Assembly (NCBI GenBank): GCA_024234365.1 | Contig: JACKOK010000005.1 | Coordinates: forward strand, 124,001-188,000 | Origin: Pseudomonadales bacterium | Lineage (GTDB): Bacteria; Pseudomonadota; Gammaproteobacteria; Pseudomonadales; Pseudohongiellaceae | DNA: 64,000 nucleotides | Reading direction: 5' to 3' | Shown here: positions 16,387 to 24,207 of the stretch, in pieces | Position numbering within the stretch: the stretch's first letter is position 1 | Layout of the letters: each line of letters starts with the position of its first letter | Program-made: the position numbers and the translations under genes | The notes under the pieces: model-generated | Databases searched by the model: none | What the model was told of the DNA's origin: nothing | The model's input: the letters and a program-made list of their open reading frames with translations, nothing else

Positions 16387-17693
16387 TGAGGATACTGCGA
16401 CACATATTCATGCTGGGCATGCTGCTGTCTTCCGTAGCTCGGGCGGCAGAACTCAACATTGAAATCACTCAGGGTGTCGATAATCCCATTCCCATTGCGG
16501 TGGTGCCCTTCTCCTGGGGCGGCACCAGTGCCCTGAGTGAGGACGTGGGGGGTATTGTTTCCGCGGACCTGCAGCAGGTGGGTGAGTTCCGTGCCCTGCC
16601 ACCGGGCAATATGCTGAGTATGCCCGATGAGGCCTCGGAGGTGTTTTTCCGTGACTGGCGTATTCTGGCGCAGGATTATCTGCTGATTGGCAAGATATCC
16701 CATTCCCCCGGCAGCCAGATGGTGCAGGTGCAGTACGAGTTTTTTGATGTGGCGCGTGAGCAGAAGCTGGTAGGTGAGGTGTTGACCGGCAACATCACCC
16801 AGCTTCGTGATATCGCGCATGAAATAAGCAACGTGGTGTACGAACAGGTCACCGGGACTCGCGGTGCTTTTTCCACCGAAATCCTTTATGTCTCTGCCCA
16901 GTTCGTGTCTCCCGAGCTGACCTATTACAGAATCGAGAAGGCGGATTACGATGGCCATCGCTCCCAGATTCTTGTGGAGTCGCAGGAGCCATTGATGTCG
17001 CCGACCTGGTCGCCCGATGGTCGCCAGATTGCCTATATGTCTTTCGAGACGAATCTGCCCCGCATCTATATACAGGAGATTGCCACCGGGCAGCGCCGTC
17101 AGATTACGGATTACTCCGGTATCAACAGCTCTCCGGTGTGGTCGCCAGACGGGACCAAGCTGGCAATGGTGTTGTCCAAGGATGGCAGCCCCGATATCTA
17201 TGTCATGGATCTGATGACGAACCAGCTTACGCGACTGACGGATCATCCACGCGCGGAGACAGAACCAAGCTGGACGGCTGACAGCCGTTCGGTGCTGTTC
17301 ACCTCTGACCGCACCGGGCAGCCGCAAATCTATCAGGTCAGCGTCAACGGGGGGTTCCCCGAGCGCCTGACCTTTGACTGTTTTTATTGTGCCAAGGGCC
17401 GTTTCCTGCCGGATGGCAAGAACCTGGTCCATGTCAGGCGTGATACCCGTGAAGATAACAGCTACAGCATAGCGATCTTCAATATCGAGACTCAGCGGGT
17501 GATCACACTTACTGACACGTCACTAGATGAATCTCCCAGCGTGGCTCCGAACGGAAGCATGATCATGTTCGCCACGAAGGTTAATGGAAGGGGCATTCTG
17601 GACGCCGTTTCCATTGACGGACGCGTGAAGTTCCGTTTACCATCCGCGCAGGGCGATGTTCGGGAACCGTCGTGGTCTCCGTTCTTAAATTAA
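16386..17693 (+). CDS. tolB: Tol-Pal system translocation protein TolB
   Basis: TolB is a periplasmic beta-propeller that shuttles between TolA and Pal. The 435 residues begin with a signal peptide ending RAAE. The N-terminal alpha/beta domain is followed by repeated propeller blades, each with the WSPDGRQIAYMS / WSPDGTKLAMVLS / WTADSRSVLFTSDRTG type signature between about 200 and 420. The ATG overlaps the tolA stop (TGATG). Confidence 0.96.
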   Translation: MRILRHIFMLGMLLSSVARAAELNIEITQGVDNPIPIAVVPFSWGGTSALSEDVGGIVSADLQQVGEFRALPPGNMLSMPDEASEVFFRDWRILAQDYLLIGKISHSPGSQMVQVQYEFFDVAREQKLVGEVLTGNITQLRDIAHEISNVVYEQVTGTRGAFSTEILYVSAQFVSPELTYYRIEKADYDGHRSQILVESQEPLMSPTWSPDGRQIAYMSFETNLPRIYIQEIATGQRRQITDYSGINSSPVWSPDGTKLAMVLSKDGSPDIYVMDLMTNQLTRLTDHPRAETEPSWTADSRSVLFTSDRTGQPQIYQVSVNGGFPERLTFDCFYCAKGRFLPDGKNLVHVRRDTREDNSYSIAIFNIETQRVITLTDTSLDESPSVAPNGSMIMFATKVNGRGILDAVSIDGRVKFRLPSAQGDVREPSWSPFLN

Positions 17694-17744
17694 GTTATTA
17701 AACTTGAAAATTTGATAGCATCAGCCTATCGGAGGACTTGCAGA

Positions 17745-18287
17745 GTGGGTACGCACAGCATGAACATTTTTAAAACAACAATCCTTGCTTTGTCTATTAT
17801 GGGTCTTGCGGCCTGTAGTTCGACTGGCGACGAAGATATGGCAGCCTCTACCGCAGCGACCGATACTTCCGGTATCGACGCAACAACTGCTGCTGCGCAG
17901 CGTGCGGAAGCTGAGCGTCTGGCTCGCGAGCGTGAAGCTCAACAGCGCATGGAAGCCGCAGCATTGAACACGACCGTGTTCTATTTCGATTTTGATGTGT
18001 CAGAGTTCATGGCATCTGATCGTGATGTACTGGCGATTCATGGCCGTAACCTGGCAGCCAATTCCAGCCGACGCATTCGTCTGGAAGGTCACGCAGACGA
18101 GCGTGGTACTCGTGAGTACAACCTGGCTCTGGGTGAGCGCCGTGCCAACAGCATTCGTGACTATCTGGTCGTGAATGGTGCATCACTGTCTCAGATCGAA
18201 ACTGTGAGCTATGGTGAAGAGCGTCCTGCGGCAACTGGTCAGACAGAAGCTGCTTACCGCCTGAACCGTCGCGTGGAAATCAAGTAA
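17745..18287 (+). CDS. pal: Peptidoglycan-associated lipoprotein Pal
   Basis: Pal anchors the outer membrane to peptidoglycan through its OmpA-like domain. The lipobox is LAAC, followed by SS, so the mature protein is a lipoprotein. The OmpA motif appears as RIRLEGHADERGTREYNLALGERRA, with the conserved Asp and Arg that bind diaminopimelate. Start choice: GGAGGA at 17732-17737 is 7 bases before a GTG at 17745, and I prefer that start (180 residues). The ATG at 17760 (175 residues) is the alternative and also keeps the whole signal peptide. Confidence 0.93.
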   Translation: MGTHSMNIFKTTILALSIMGLAACSSTGDEDMAASTAATDTSGIDATTAAAQRAEAERLAREREAQQRMEAAALNTTVFYFDFDVSEFMASDRDVLAIHGRNLAANSSRRIRLEGHADERGTREYNLALGERRANSIRDYLVVNGASLSQIETVSYGEERPAATGQTEAAYRLNRRVEIK

Positions 18288-18306
18288 GACACTATATAGG
18301 CGTGAT

Positions 18307-19287
18307 ATGAGAAAGACCCTTGCAGCGTTGATTCTTGCTGTGCCCGCCACTGTGGTGAGCAACAGTGTCATGAGCGCTGCCGGGGTTGTTGAAGCCACGC
18401 CTTTTACTCCCGGCCAAACCCCAGTGGGTGGGCAGGGGGGCACGGCATCCTCGAATGATGCTCTCGTCATGCTACTGGACCAGTTCCGCGAAATGCGTGC
18501 GGAACTGGAAACTCTGCGTGGCATGGTGGAAGAGCAGAATTACGAGTTGCGAAATCTGCAGCGTGAGTCACTGGATCGTTATACGGACCTGGATTCGCGC
18601 TTGTCTGCGCTGTCCTCTGCCACGGCTGCTGTTCCACAAACAGGCGCCGTGGCATCTCCGTCTGGCACACCGGTAAATGCGGGTATCCCCCCGGTGGCTC
18701 CTGCGGGTGCTGCCACTTCGACGGTTTCCGCACCGGCATTGGCTGCTTCCGAGTCCCAGAGTGTAGTTTCACAAACCACACCGTCAGGCACGGCTCCGGT
18801 TTCCTCAGTCAATGCACCGGTATCGCAGCCGCCGTCTCAGCCAATTCAGCAGGCAAGTCTTGCTGTTAGCAATAATATTGGCAGTGCATCGCCTTTGCAG
18901 CCAACGGTATTGTCGGAACAGCAGCAATACCAGATGGCGCTGGACTCCCTGTTGCAGGAAGAGCAGTATCAACGCTCTGTGACAGAATTTGATCAGTATC
19001 TCAGCCTGTATCCAAGCGGTCGTTTTGTGACCAACGCCTATTACTGGAAAGGTCAGGCCTATATCAACCTGGCGATGCTCAATGAAGCACGCGAGGCCTT
19101 TGAGACCATCGTGAACCAGTACCCCGATGGCCGCAAGGTGGATGATGCCATGTACTCCCTGGGAACTGTGTACGATAAACTGGGAAATCCTGACAGGGCG
19201 CGACAGTTGCTGCGCCAGGTACAGTCCCGTTTTCCGAACACCTCGGCGGCAAACCTCGCAGATATTTACTTGCGCGGCATGAATTGA
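18307..19287 (+). CDS. cpoB: Cell division coordinator CpoB (YbgF)
   Basis: CpoB ties Tol-Pal constriction to peptidoglycan synthesis by PBP1B in the periplasm. The 326 residues start with a signal peptide ending near VMSAAG. A coiled-coil trimerisation segment follows at about 55-100 (LLDQFREMRAELETLRGMVEEQ). A low-complexity Pro/Ser/Ala/Val linker covers about 105-200, much longer than in E. coli. Three tetratricopeptide repeats close the protein (YQMALDSLLQEEQY; AYYWKGQAYINLAML; AMYSLGTVYDKLG). It lies 19 bases after pal. Confidence 0.92.
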   Translation: MRKTLAALILAVPATVVSNSVMSAAGVVEATPFTPGQTPVGGQGGTASSNDALVMLLDQFREMRAELETLRGMVEEQNYELRNLQRESLDRYTDLDSRLSALSSATAAVPQTGAVASPSGTPVNAGIPPVAPAGAATSTVSAPALAASESQSVVSQTTPSGTAPVSSVNAPVSQPPSQPIQQASLAVSNNIGSASPLQPTVLSEQQQYQMALDSLLQEEQYQRSVTEFDQYLSLYPSGRFVTNAYYWKGQAYINLAMLNEAREAFETIVNQYPDGRKVDDAMYSLGTVYDKLGNPDRARQLLRQVQSRFPNTSAANLADIYLRGMN

Positions 19288-19358
19288 TCGCACGCCGCTG
19301 CGTATCTTTTTCGTTCTCTCGTTTTCTTTTCTGACACCGTTTCTGACGTCGATCTTTC

Positions 19359-20012
19359 ATGGACTCCTCGCAATCACTTCGTATCAATGAAATCTTCTTC
19401 TCGCTGCAGGGCGAGACGGCAACGGTGGGCCTGCCAACCGTCTTTGTGCGCCTGACAGGTTGCCCCCTTCGCTGTGTGTACTGCGACACGGAATATGCTT
19501 TCCATAAGGGGAGTGTGAGAACACTGGAAGAAATTGTGAATGAGGTCGCCTCCTACGGTGCGCGCCATGTCACCGTTACAGGAGGAGAGCCACTGGCCCA
19601 GCCCAACTGCATCCCTCTGATGGAAGCACTGTGTGATCGTGGTTTTCTCGTCTCGCTTGAAACCAGCGGTGCCATGTCTGTCGCAAATGTGGATGCGCGT
19701 GTGGTCACGGTTCTTGATCTGAAGACACCCGGCTCCGGTGAATGTGACCGTAACCTGGAAAGCAATATCGGCTTGCTTAAGCCGCAGGATCAGGTGAAAT
19801 TTGTTATCTGTGACAGGCGCGATTACGAATGGTCCAGAGCGAAAATGGATCAGTACGATCTGCGTTCCCGTGTAGGCGAGATACTGTTTTCGCCGAGTTT
19901 TGGGCAGGTCTCTTACCGGGAGCTGGCCGAGTGGATTCTGCAGGACCGATTGCCGGTTCGTATGCAGATACAGATGCATAAACATATCTGGGGCGATGAG
20001 CCTGGGCACTGA
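19359..20012 (+). CDS. queE: 7-carboxy-7-deazaguanine synthase QueE
   Basis: QueE is a radical-SAM enzyme that makes 7-carboxy-7-deazaguanine, the second of three steps from 6-carboxytetrahydropterin toward preQ0 and queuosine in tRNA. The 217 residues hold the cluster motif as C-x3-C-x2-C in TGCPLRCVYCDTEYAF (about 31-46) and the SAM-binding VTVTGGEPLAQPN. queC follows 23 bases downstream. The first enzyme of the branch, queD, is encoded at 41.9 kb in this window. Confidence 0.95.
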   Translation: MDSSQSLRINEIFFSLQGETATVGLPTVFVRLTGCPLRCVYCDTEYAFHKGSVRTLEEIVNEVASYGARHVTVTGGEPLAQPNCIPLMEALCDRGFLVSLETSGAMSVANVDARVVTVLDLKTPGSGECDRNLESNIGLLKPQDQVKFVICDRRDYEWSRAKMDQYDLRSRVGEILFSPSFGQVSYRELAEWILQDRLPVRMQIQMHKHIWGDEPGH

Positions 20013-20035
20013 GTCAACGCGATACGAGGGTGAAC

Positions 20036-20710
20036 ATGACAAACAGAAATGCCGTGGTGTTGCTGTCGGGCGGTCTGGATTCCAGCACCTGCCTGGCGAT
20101 AGCCAGGGATCAGGGCTTCAATATTTACGCCCTGAGTTTCGATTATGGTCAGCGCTCTGTCAGTGAGCTGAATGCGGCGCGTGCCGTGGCGCAGCAGATC
20201 GGTGTGGTACAACACTCGGTGATCCCTCTTGGTATTGGCTCGCTGGGAGGCTCTGCACTGACCGATGCAGCCCTTGCAGTGCCGGAACAGGAGTCCACCG
20301 GTATCCCCATCACCTATGTGCCTGCGCGCAATACGGTCTTCCTGTCCTATGCCATGGCCTTGGCGGAAGTGGTGAATGCCCAGACGATTTTCATTGGCGT
20401 GAATGCCAGGGATTATTCCGGCTACCCTGATTGCCGGCCTGAATTTATTGAAGCATTTGAGGTCATGGCCAATCTTGCTACCAAGGCGGCGGTGGAAGGG
20501 CATCGCATGAAGATCGAGGTACCCCTGATTCAGCTTACGAAGGGTGAGATCATTGCGCAGGGGGATCGTCTGGGAGTGGATTATTCCCTGACGGTGTCCT
20601 GCTATCAGGCGGATGCCGAAGGTCGCGCTTGCGGTCGCTGTGACAGTTGTCGTTTCCGTGCCAAAGGCTTTGCCGAGGCAGGCCTGGCGGATCCGACTCG
20701 TTACCGCTGA
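20036..20710 (+). CDS. queC: 7-cyano-7-deazaguanine synthase QueC
   Basis: QueC converts 7-carboxy-7-deazaguanine to preQ0 with ATP and ammonia. The 224-residue protein has the PP-loop LLSGGLDSSTCLA near its start and the C-terminal zinc site with four cysteines in SCYQADAEGRACGRCDSC. I choose the ATG at 20036, with GAGG 6 bases upstream. A GTG at 20030 would add two residues but overlaps that site. tRNA-Lys follows 82 bases downstream. Confidence 0.95.
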   Translation: MTNRNAVVLLSGGLDSSTCLAIARDQGFNIYALSFDYGQRSVSELNAARAVAQQIGVVQHSVIPLGIGSLGGSALTDAALAVPEQESTGIPITYVPARNTVFLSYAMALAEVVNAQTIFIGVNARDYSGYPDCRPEFIEAFEVMANLATKAAVEGHRMKIEVPLIQLTKGEIIAQGDRLGVDYSLTVSCYQADAEGRACGRCDSCRFRAKGFAEAGLADPTRYR

Positions 20711-20747
20711 AGCTCGCTGTTTTGCTGCATTTTTTACAAGAAAGATC

Positions 20748-20775
20748 TTGCCTTTTTTACGAATGCTAGTATCAT
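20748..20775 (+). promoter_or_regulatory. Promoter of tRNA-Lys
   Basis: TTGCCT (20748-20753), a 16-base spacer and TATCAT (20770-20775), followed by a GC-rich GGCGC discriminator, as expected for a stringently controlled tRNA promoter. Confidence 0.55.
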
Positions 20776-20792
20776 GGCGCACTTTCTCGAAT

Positions 20793-20868
20793 GGGTCGTT
20801 AGCTCAGTCGGTAGAGCAGTTGGCTTTTAACCAATTGGTCGAGTGTTCGAGTCACTCACGACCCACCA
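20793..20868 (+). tRNA. tRNA-Lys (TTT)
   Basis: A complete 76-base cloverleaf: acceptor GGGTCGT pairs with ACGACCC, D-arm GCTC/GAGC, anticodon stem GTTGG/CCAAT with loop CTTTTAA (anticodon TTT), T-arm GAGTG/CACTC with TTCGAGT, and an encoded CCA end. In Pseudomonas the tRNA-Lys after queC is a known island integration site. No integrase lies next to this copy. Confidence 0.98.
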
Positions 20869-20993
20869 TTTTTCCCACGCTTGCAGCGATCGGGTTCACA
20901 GCTGAATCGTTGCTGCCGTAAAAATAATTCCTCCTTGATTGATTTCCTCTGTGCCAACTAAGCAGTTTGGCCTTTTACAAATCGTCGCTGTAT

Positions 20994-21521
20994 TTACACA
21001 GATTTGTCGTGGATTTCTGATATTTCCGGATGCTCACTGAGCAGGCGCCCCAGGCATACTCCCAACAGCAATTCGCGTGGTGGGCCAAAACTGTGAAGTC
21101 TTAACCTGCCCGTTTTGTCGATCAAGATCAGGGTGGGGGTTCCCTGCATACCGTATTCACGCATCGTCAAAGGGATGGATTTTCCTGCCTCATGACGATC
21201 AATGCCCACTGGAAATGAAATGCGATATTCGTGCAGGAATGCCTCCAGTGCCGGGGGCTGCATGGCCTCATGATGCTCGAATACGGTGTGCAGGCCGATA
21301 ACGGCTATTTCTTCTCTGGGGATTTGTTCGTAAACCGCTTTCACCAGAGGCAGGCCATGGCTGACACAGCCTGGACACAGCATCTGAAATGCGTACAACA
21401 GCACAGGTTTTCCCCTGAACCTCTTCAGATCAATCTCTTCCCGGGTATTGAACCATTGGGACACCTGAAGATCTGAGGCCCAGGGGCTGGTTTCGCGAGG
21501 GATCAAGGGATCTCGTTTCAT
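20994..21521 (-). CDS. Thioredoxin-fold redoxin with CPGC motif
   Basis: A 175-residue cytosolic protein (no signal peptide) of the AhpC/TSA-redoxin or TlpA-like fold. The redox motif is C49-P-G-C52 in AFQMLCPGC, and the cis-Pro is in MQGTPTLILIDKTGRLR. It probably acts as a thiol-disulphide oxidoreductase or peroxiredoxin-like protein; the substrate is unknown. Its ATG overlaps the stop of the exported protein upstream (ATGA), so both are transcribed from the MarR-controlled divergent promoter at about 22.3 kb. Confidence 0.8.
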   Translation of the reverse strand: MKRDPLIPRETSPWASDLQVSQWFNTREEIDLKRFRGKPVLLYAFQMLCPGCVSHGLPLVKAVYEQIPREEIAVIGLHTVFEHHEAMQPPALEAFLHEYRISFPVGIDRHEAGKSIPLTMREYGMQGTPTLILIDKTGRLRLHSFGPPRELLLGVCLGRLLSEHPEISEIHDKSV

Positions 21522-22267
21522 GGTTGAATCGTCCCTGGCAGGCTGAGGTCGCCGGAAGCGATATCAAAGACGTTGACGACGCAGAGCAGAGGGGAGTGCA
21601 CGCTGGCATTAACCTGAAGACCTGCTGTTACCCCGTCGAACCGGGCATTGCTGACAGGAGCGATATCGTCAAAGGCAACCCGCACCTCAACACTGTCTTC
21701 TCCGAATATTGGAGCCCAGCCCGGGCTATCGAGCAGAATGGGAAGGCCGGGCCAGGTTTTGGGCAGCCTGGGCTTGTTGCCTTCCGGGATGTCAACAACG
21801 CCCAGCGCATTTTCTCCGCATTGTTCGTTCGCGTGCAGAACGACCCAGTGGCTATGCCAGAGATTGCCGTCATTGCCGGTATTGTTATCGCCATCCTCAT
21901 CAAACAAGGGGGTGTCGTCAAAATCAGGATGCGCAGTCACCGCTAGCGCAAGAATCCCGCTATCGTGTTCAAAGCCCACCTCGTAGGGATCAAGCGTTGT
22001 CGGCCAGACATAGGAGTACACCTGAGAACCTGCCAATTGCCCGCTTGCTCGGGGCTTGGCAAGGCCTGCTTCGCTTTCGACCGTCATTTGGAATATGGCG
22101 ATATTGTCCCTGCTGCTGATTCGGGTGTGCACAATGTCAAAGGATGACAGTACATTGTCGCTTGGCTCGCTATGAATACCGGTATTTGGTTCTTCTGCTG
22201 CGAACCCGCAGAGAGGGAGTGCAGCGCAGATGAGGCCGTACAGGATAGCTTCGTGTGTCGGGGACAT
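21518..22267 (-). CDS. Exported protein of unknown function
   Basis: I place the start at the ATG at 22267 (249 residues), with GGAGAA 5 bases upstream. An open frame reaches further but runs through the divergent marR gene. Residues 1-23 are a signal peptide ending CGFAAE. The mature part is beta-rich, with an acidic D-E-D-G-D-N-N segment of calcium-loop type near residue 127, a SHWVVLH block and two cysteines (in NEQCGEN and LLCVVN). I do not recognise the family. It is coupled to the redoxin gene and divergent from marR, which suggests a periplasmic partner in a redox or metal response. Confidence 0.65.
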   Translation of the reverse strand: MSPTHEAILYGLICAALPLCGFAAEEPNTGIHSEPSDNVLSSFDIVHTRISSRDNIAIFQMTVESEAGLAKPRASGQLAGSQVYSYVWPTTLDPYEVGFEHDSGILALAVTAHPDFDDTPLFDEDGDNNTGNDGNLWHSHWVVLHANEQCGENALGVVDIPEGNKPRLPKTWPGLPILLDSPGWAPIFGEDSVEVRVAFDDIAPVSNARFDGVTAGLQVNASVHSPLLCVVNVFDIASGDLSLPGTIQP

Positions 22268-22308
22268 GATGATTCTCCAGAGCGTTAATGGTGAGGATAT
22301 GGTATTAG

Positions 22309-22372
22309 GTATCGAGTCGAAACAAATATGCGGACATCTTGTGGATTTGTCAACTATGTTTTGATTCGATAC
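22309..22372. promoter_or_regulatory. Two MarR-type palindromic operators flanking the divergent promoters
   Basis: GTATCGAGTCGAAAC (22309-22323) and GTTTTGATTCGATAC (22358-22372) are inverted copies of each other (13 of 15 bases), and each is itself an imperfect palindrome of the form GT-n-TCGA-n-TCGA-n-AC. Their centres are 49 bases apart. The right copy overlaps the marR -10 box, and the left copy lies at the start of the opposite transcript. This is the layout of an autorepressed MarR divergon. Confidence 0.6.
22325..22353 (-). promoter_or_regulatory. Promoter of the exported protein/redoxin pair
   Basis: On the minus strand TTGACA (22353-22348), a 17-base spacer and CATATT (22330-22325). 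The -35 shares its bases with the marR -35 on the other strand, so the two promoters overlap back to back. Confidence 0.6.
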
Positions 22373-22375
22373 TAT
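22347..22375 (+). promoter_or_regulatory. Promoter of marR
   Basis: TTGTCA (22347-22352), a 17-base spacer and TACTAT (22370-22375). The marR ATG lies at 22382, only 7 bases after the -10 box, so the message would be leaderless. Confidence 0.6.
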
Positions 22376-22381
22376 TCCTGC

Positions 22382-22951
22382 ATGTCTGCCGAACACTACC
22401 AATACGTCCTGGAACGCCTCCTCAATGTCCTGCGCAATGAACGCAGAGGTCTGCTGCTTGCTTATGGGCTGCAGCCTGTTCAGTTTGATGTTCTGAATTA
22501 TCTGGCCATGGCAAATCGCTATTCGGATACACCAATGGCGGTGACGGAGTTTCTGGGGCTGACCAAGGGAACGGTGTCGCAAACGCTGAAAGTGCTGGAA
22601 AAAGAAGAGTTGCTGCTGAAGGTTTGTGACCTGAAGGACAAGCGAGTAGTGCATTTACAACTCACCCCGAGAGGGCGAGGGCTGGTGCAGGAGGGTTTTC
22701 CCTCGAAGGTGCTGAAACAGGTTCTGGATAAGCAGCCGATGACTGGCAGTTCGGGCCTTGAGCGTTTATCCGTGCTATTGAGGACTTTGCAGCAGGCCAA
22801 TGCCTACAGGAGTTTTGGCGAGTGTCGCACTTGTATGCATAACCAGCATTTACCCTCAGGCATGTCCCGCTGTGCATTAACGGGGGAGGAGCTGAGTCAA
22901 CGTGACACTGAGTTGATCTGCAGGGAGCACAGCCTGGCAGAAGGGTTTTGA
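22382..22951 (+). CDS. MarR-family regulator with cysteine-rich C-terminal tail
   Basis: A 189-residue winged-helix repressor. The DNA-binding part (about 30-100) has MAVTEFLGLTKGTVSQTLKVLEK as recognition helix region and a wing with DLKDKRVVHLQLTPRG. The tail, absent from ordinary MarR proteins, carries C148-x2-C151, C164 and C180-x2-H183, a likely zinc or redox-sensing site. I start at 22382, since upstream ATGs would lie before the predicted transcription start. It is divergent from the exported protein/redoxin pair, its likely target. The inducer (oxidant, metal, electrophile) cannot be told. Confidence 0.85.
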   Translation: MSAEHYQYVLERLLNVLRNERRGLLLAYGLQPVQFDVLNYLAMANRYSDTPMAVTEFLGLTKGTVSQTLKVLEKEELLLKVCDLKDKRVVHLQLTPRGRGLVQEGFPSKVLKQVLDKQPMTGSSGLERLSVLLRTLQQANAYRSFGECRTCMHNQHLPSGMSRCALTGEELSQRDTELICREHSLAEGF

Positions 22952-22984
22952 ATTGGGGTGCGAGCGAGCGGGCGTTTATCCATG

Positions 22985-23021
22985 GCCGTGTCAGGCATGA
23001 GCCAGTCATGCCTGACACGGC
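22985..23021. terminator. Perfect 16-bp inverted repeat between convergent marR and quinone oxidoreductase genes
   Basis: GCCGTGTCAGGCATGA and its exact reverse complement flank a 5-base loop. It sits between two convergent stops (22951 and 23027), so it is placed as a bidirectional terminator. Neither side has a T-run, so it would work by strong stem formation or by another mechanism. Confidence 0.55.
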
Positions 23022-23026
23022 TGCCT

Positions 23027-24001
23027 TCAGGGAATCAGCACAATCGAACCGGAAGTTTTGCGGGCCGCCAGGTCGTCGTGAGCCTGGGCTGCGTCCTTCA
23101 GGGCATAACGGTGATTGACCTCGATCTTCACGGCACCGGATTTCACCACCTTCATCAGATCATTGGCCACTGCACGCAATTCTTGCGGAGTGCTGACGAA
23201 GTTGAACAGCGTTGGTCGGGTCATCATCAGCGAGCCTTTCTGGGCCAGCAGTGCCGGCGGGAACGCGGGTACAGGGCCGGATGCGTTGCCATAGGTCACG
23301 AACAGGCCGAACTTGCGCAGGCAGTCCAGTGAGGCCGGAAAGGTGTCCTTGCCGATCGAATCATAGACAACGGGTAACATGGCGCCTTTGGTGATGCTGC
23401 GGACTTTTTTCACGAAATCCGTTTTGGTGTAGTCGATTGGATAATCACAGCCATGGGCCTTGGCCAGTTTTGCCTTGGCAGGAGAGCTGACGGTACCGAT
23501 CACGGTTGCTCCCAGGGATTTTGCCCACTGGCACAGAATCAAGCCCACGCCCCCGGCAGCGGCGTGTACCAGAATCGTGTCGCCTTTCTTCACCTTGTAA
23601 ATCTGGCGGATCAGGTATTGCACCGTCATGCCCTTGAGCATCATCGCGGCGGCAACTTCATCGCTGATCTGCTTGGGAACCTTGACCAACATGCCGGCAT
23701 TCAGGTTCACCTTTTCGGCATAGCAGCCCGTACCAGCAGTACCGCAGGCGACACGATCGCCCACCTTGAAGTCGGTGACACCGGCACCGACAGCTTCCAC
23801 GACTCCGCACAATTCACCACCCGGCGTGAAGGGAGTGGGGACGGGGTACAGCCCCGTGCGCTGATAGATATCAATGAAGTTCACGCCTATGGCGGTGGCG
23901 CGCACGGTGACTTCTCCCTTTCTGGGTTTGCCAAGTTTGATGTCCTGCAACTGCATGACGCTGGAGTCGCCGGGCTTTTCGATGATGATGGCTTTGGGCA
24001 T
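23027..24001 (-). CDS. NADPH:quinone oxidoreductase, zinc-free MDR family
   Basis: A 324-residue medium-chain dehydrogenase/reductase. The N-terminal GroES-like part includes GVNFIDIYQRTGLYP and GGELCGVVEAVG, typical of the quinone oxidoreductase (Qor) branch that lacks catalytic zinc. The NADPH-binding Rossmann motif is VHAAAGGVGLILCQWAKSLGA (about 146-166). It reduces quinones with NADPH in the cytosol. It stands alone on the minus strand, convergent with marR and divergent from nadA. Confidence 0.9.
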   Translation of the reverse strand: MPKAIIIEKPGDSSVMQLQDIKLGKPRKGEVTVRATAIGVNFIDIYQRTGLYPVPTPFTPGGELCGVVEAVGAGVTDFKVGDRVACGTAGTGCYAEKVNLNAGMLVKVPKQISDEVAAAMMLKGMTVQYLIRQIYKVKKGDTILVHAAAGGVGLILCQWAKSLGATVIGTVSSPAKAKLAKAHGCDYPIDYTKTDFVKKVRSITKGAMLPVVYDSIGKDTFPASLDCLRKFGLFVTYGNASGPVPAFPPALLAQKGSLMMTRPTLFNFVSTPQELRAVANDLMKVVKSGAVKIEVNHRYALKDAAQAHDDLAARKTSGSIVLIP

Positions 24002-24207
24002 GGGCTTTGTCCTTGCTTGGATGGAAGGTCGGCTGTGGGCGCGTAATATGCGATCATTGGCCCCTGGGAGCCGCGATCATGCCATTTTCCACGGTCTCTG
24101 CCAAATGGGCTGGGGGTGTGACAGATGCGCGGCCACGGTCGCTCGTGTAAACTCGCGGCCTTCGTTTCCAATTGCAAGGCAGGCCTGGTGCCCGCGAAGA
24201 TCATGTT

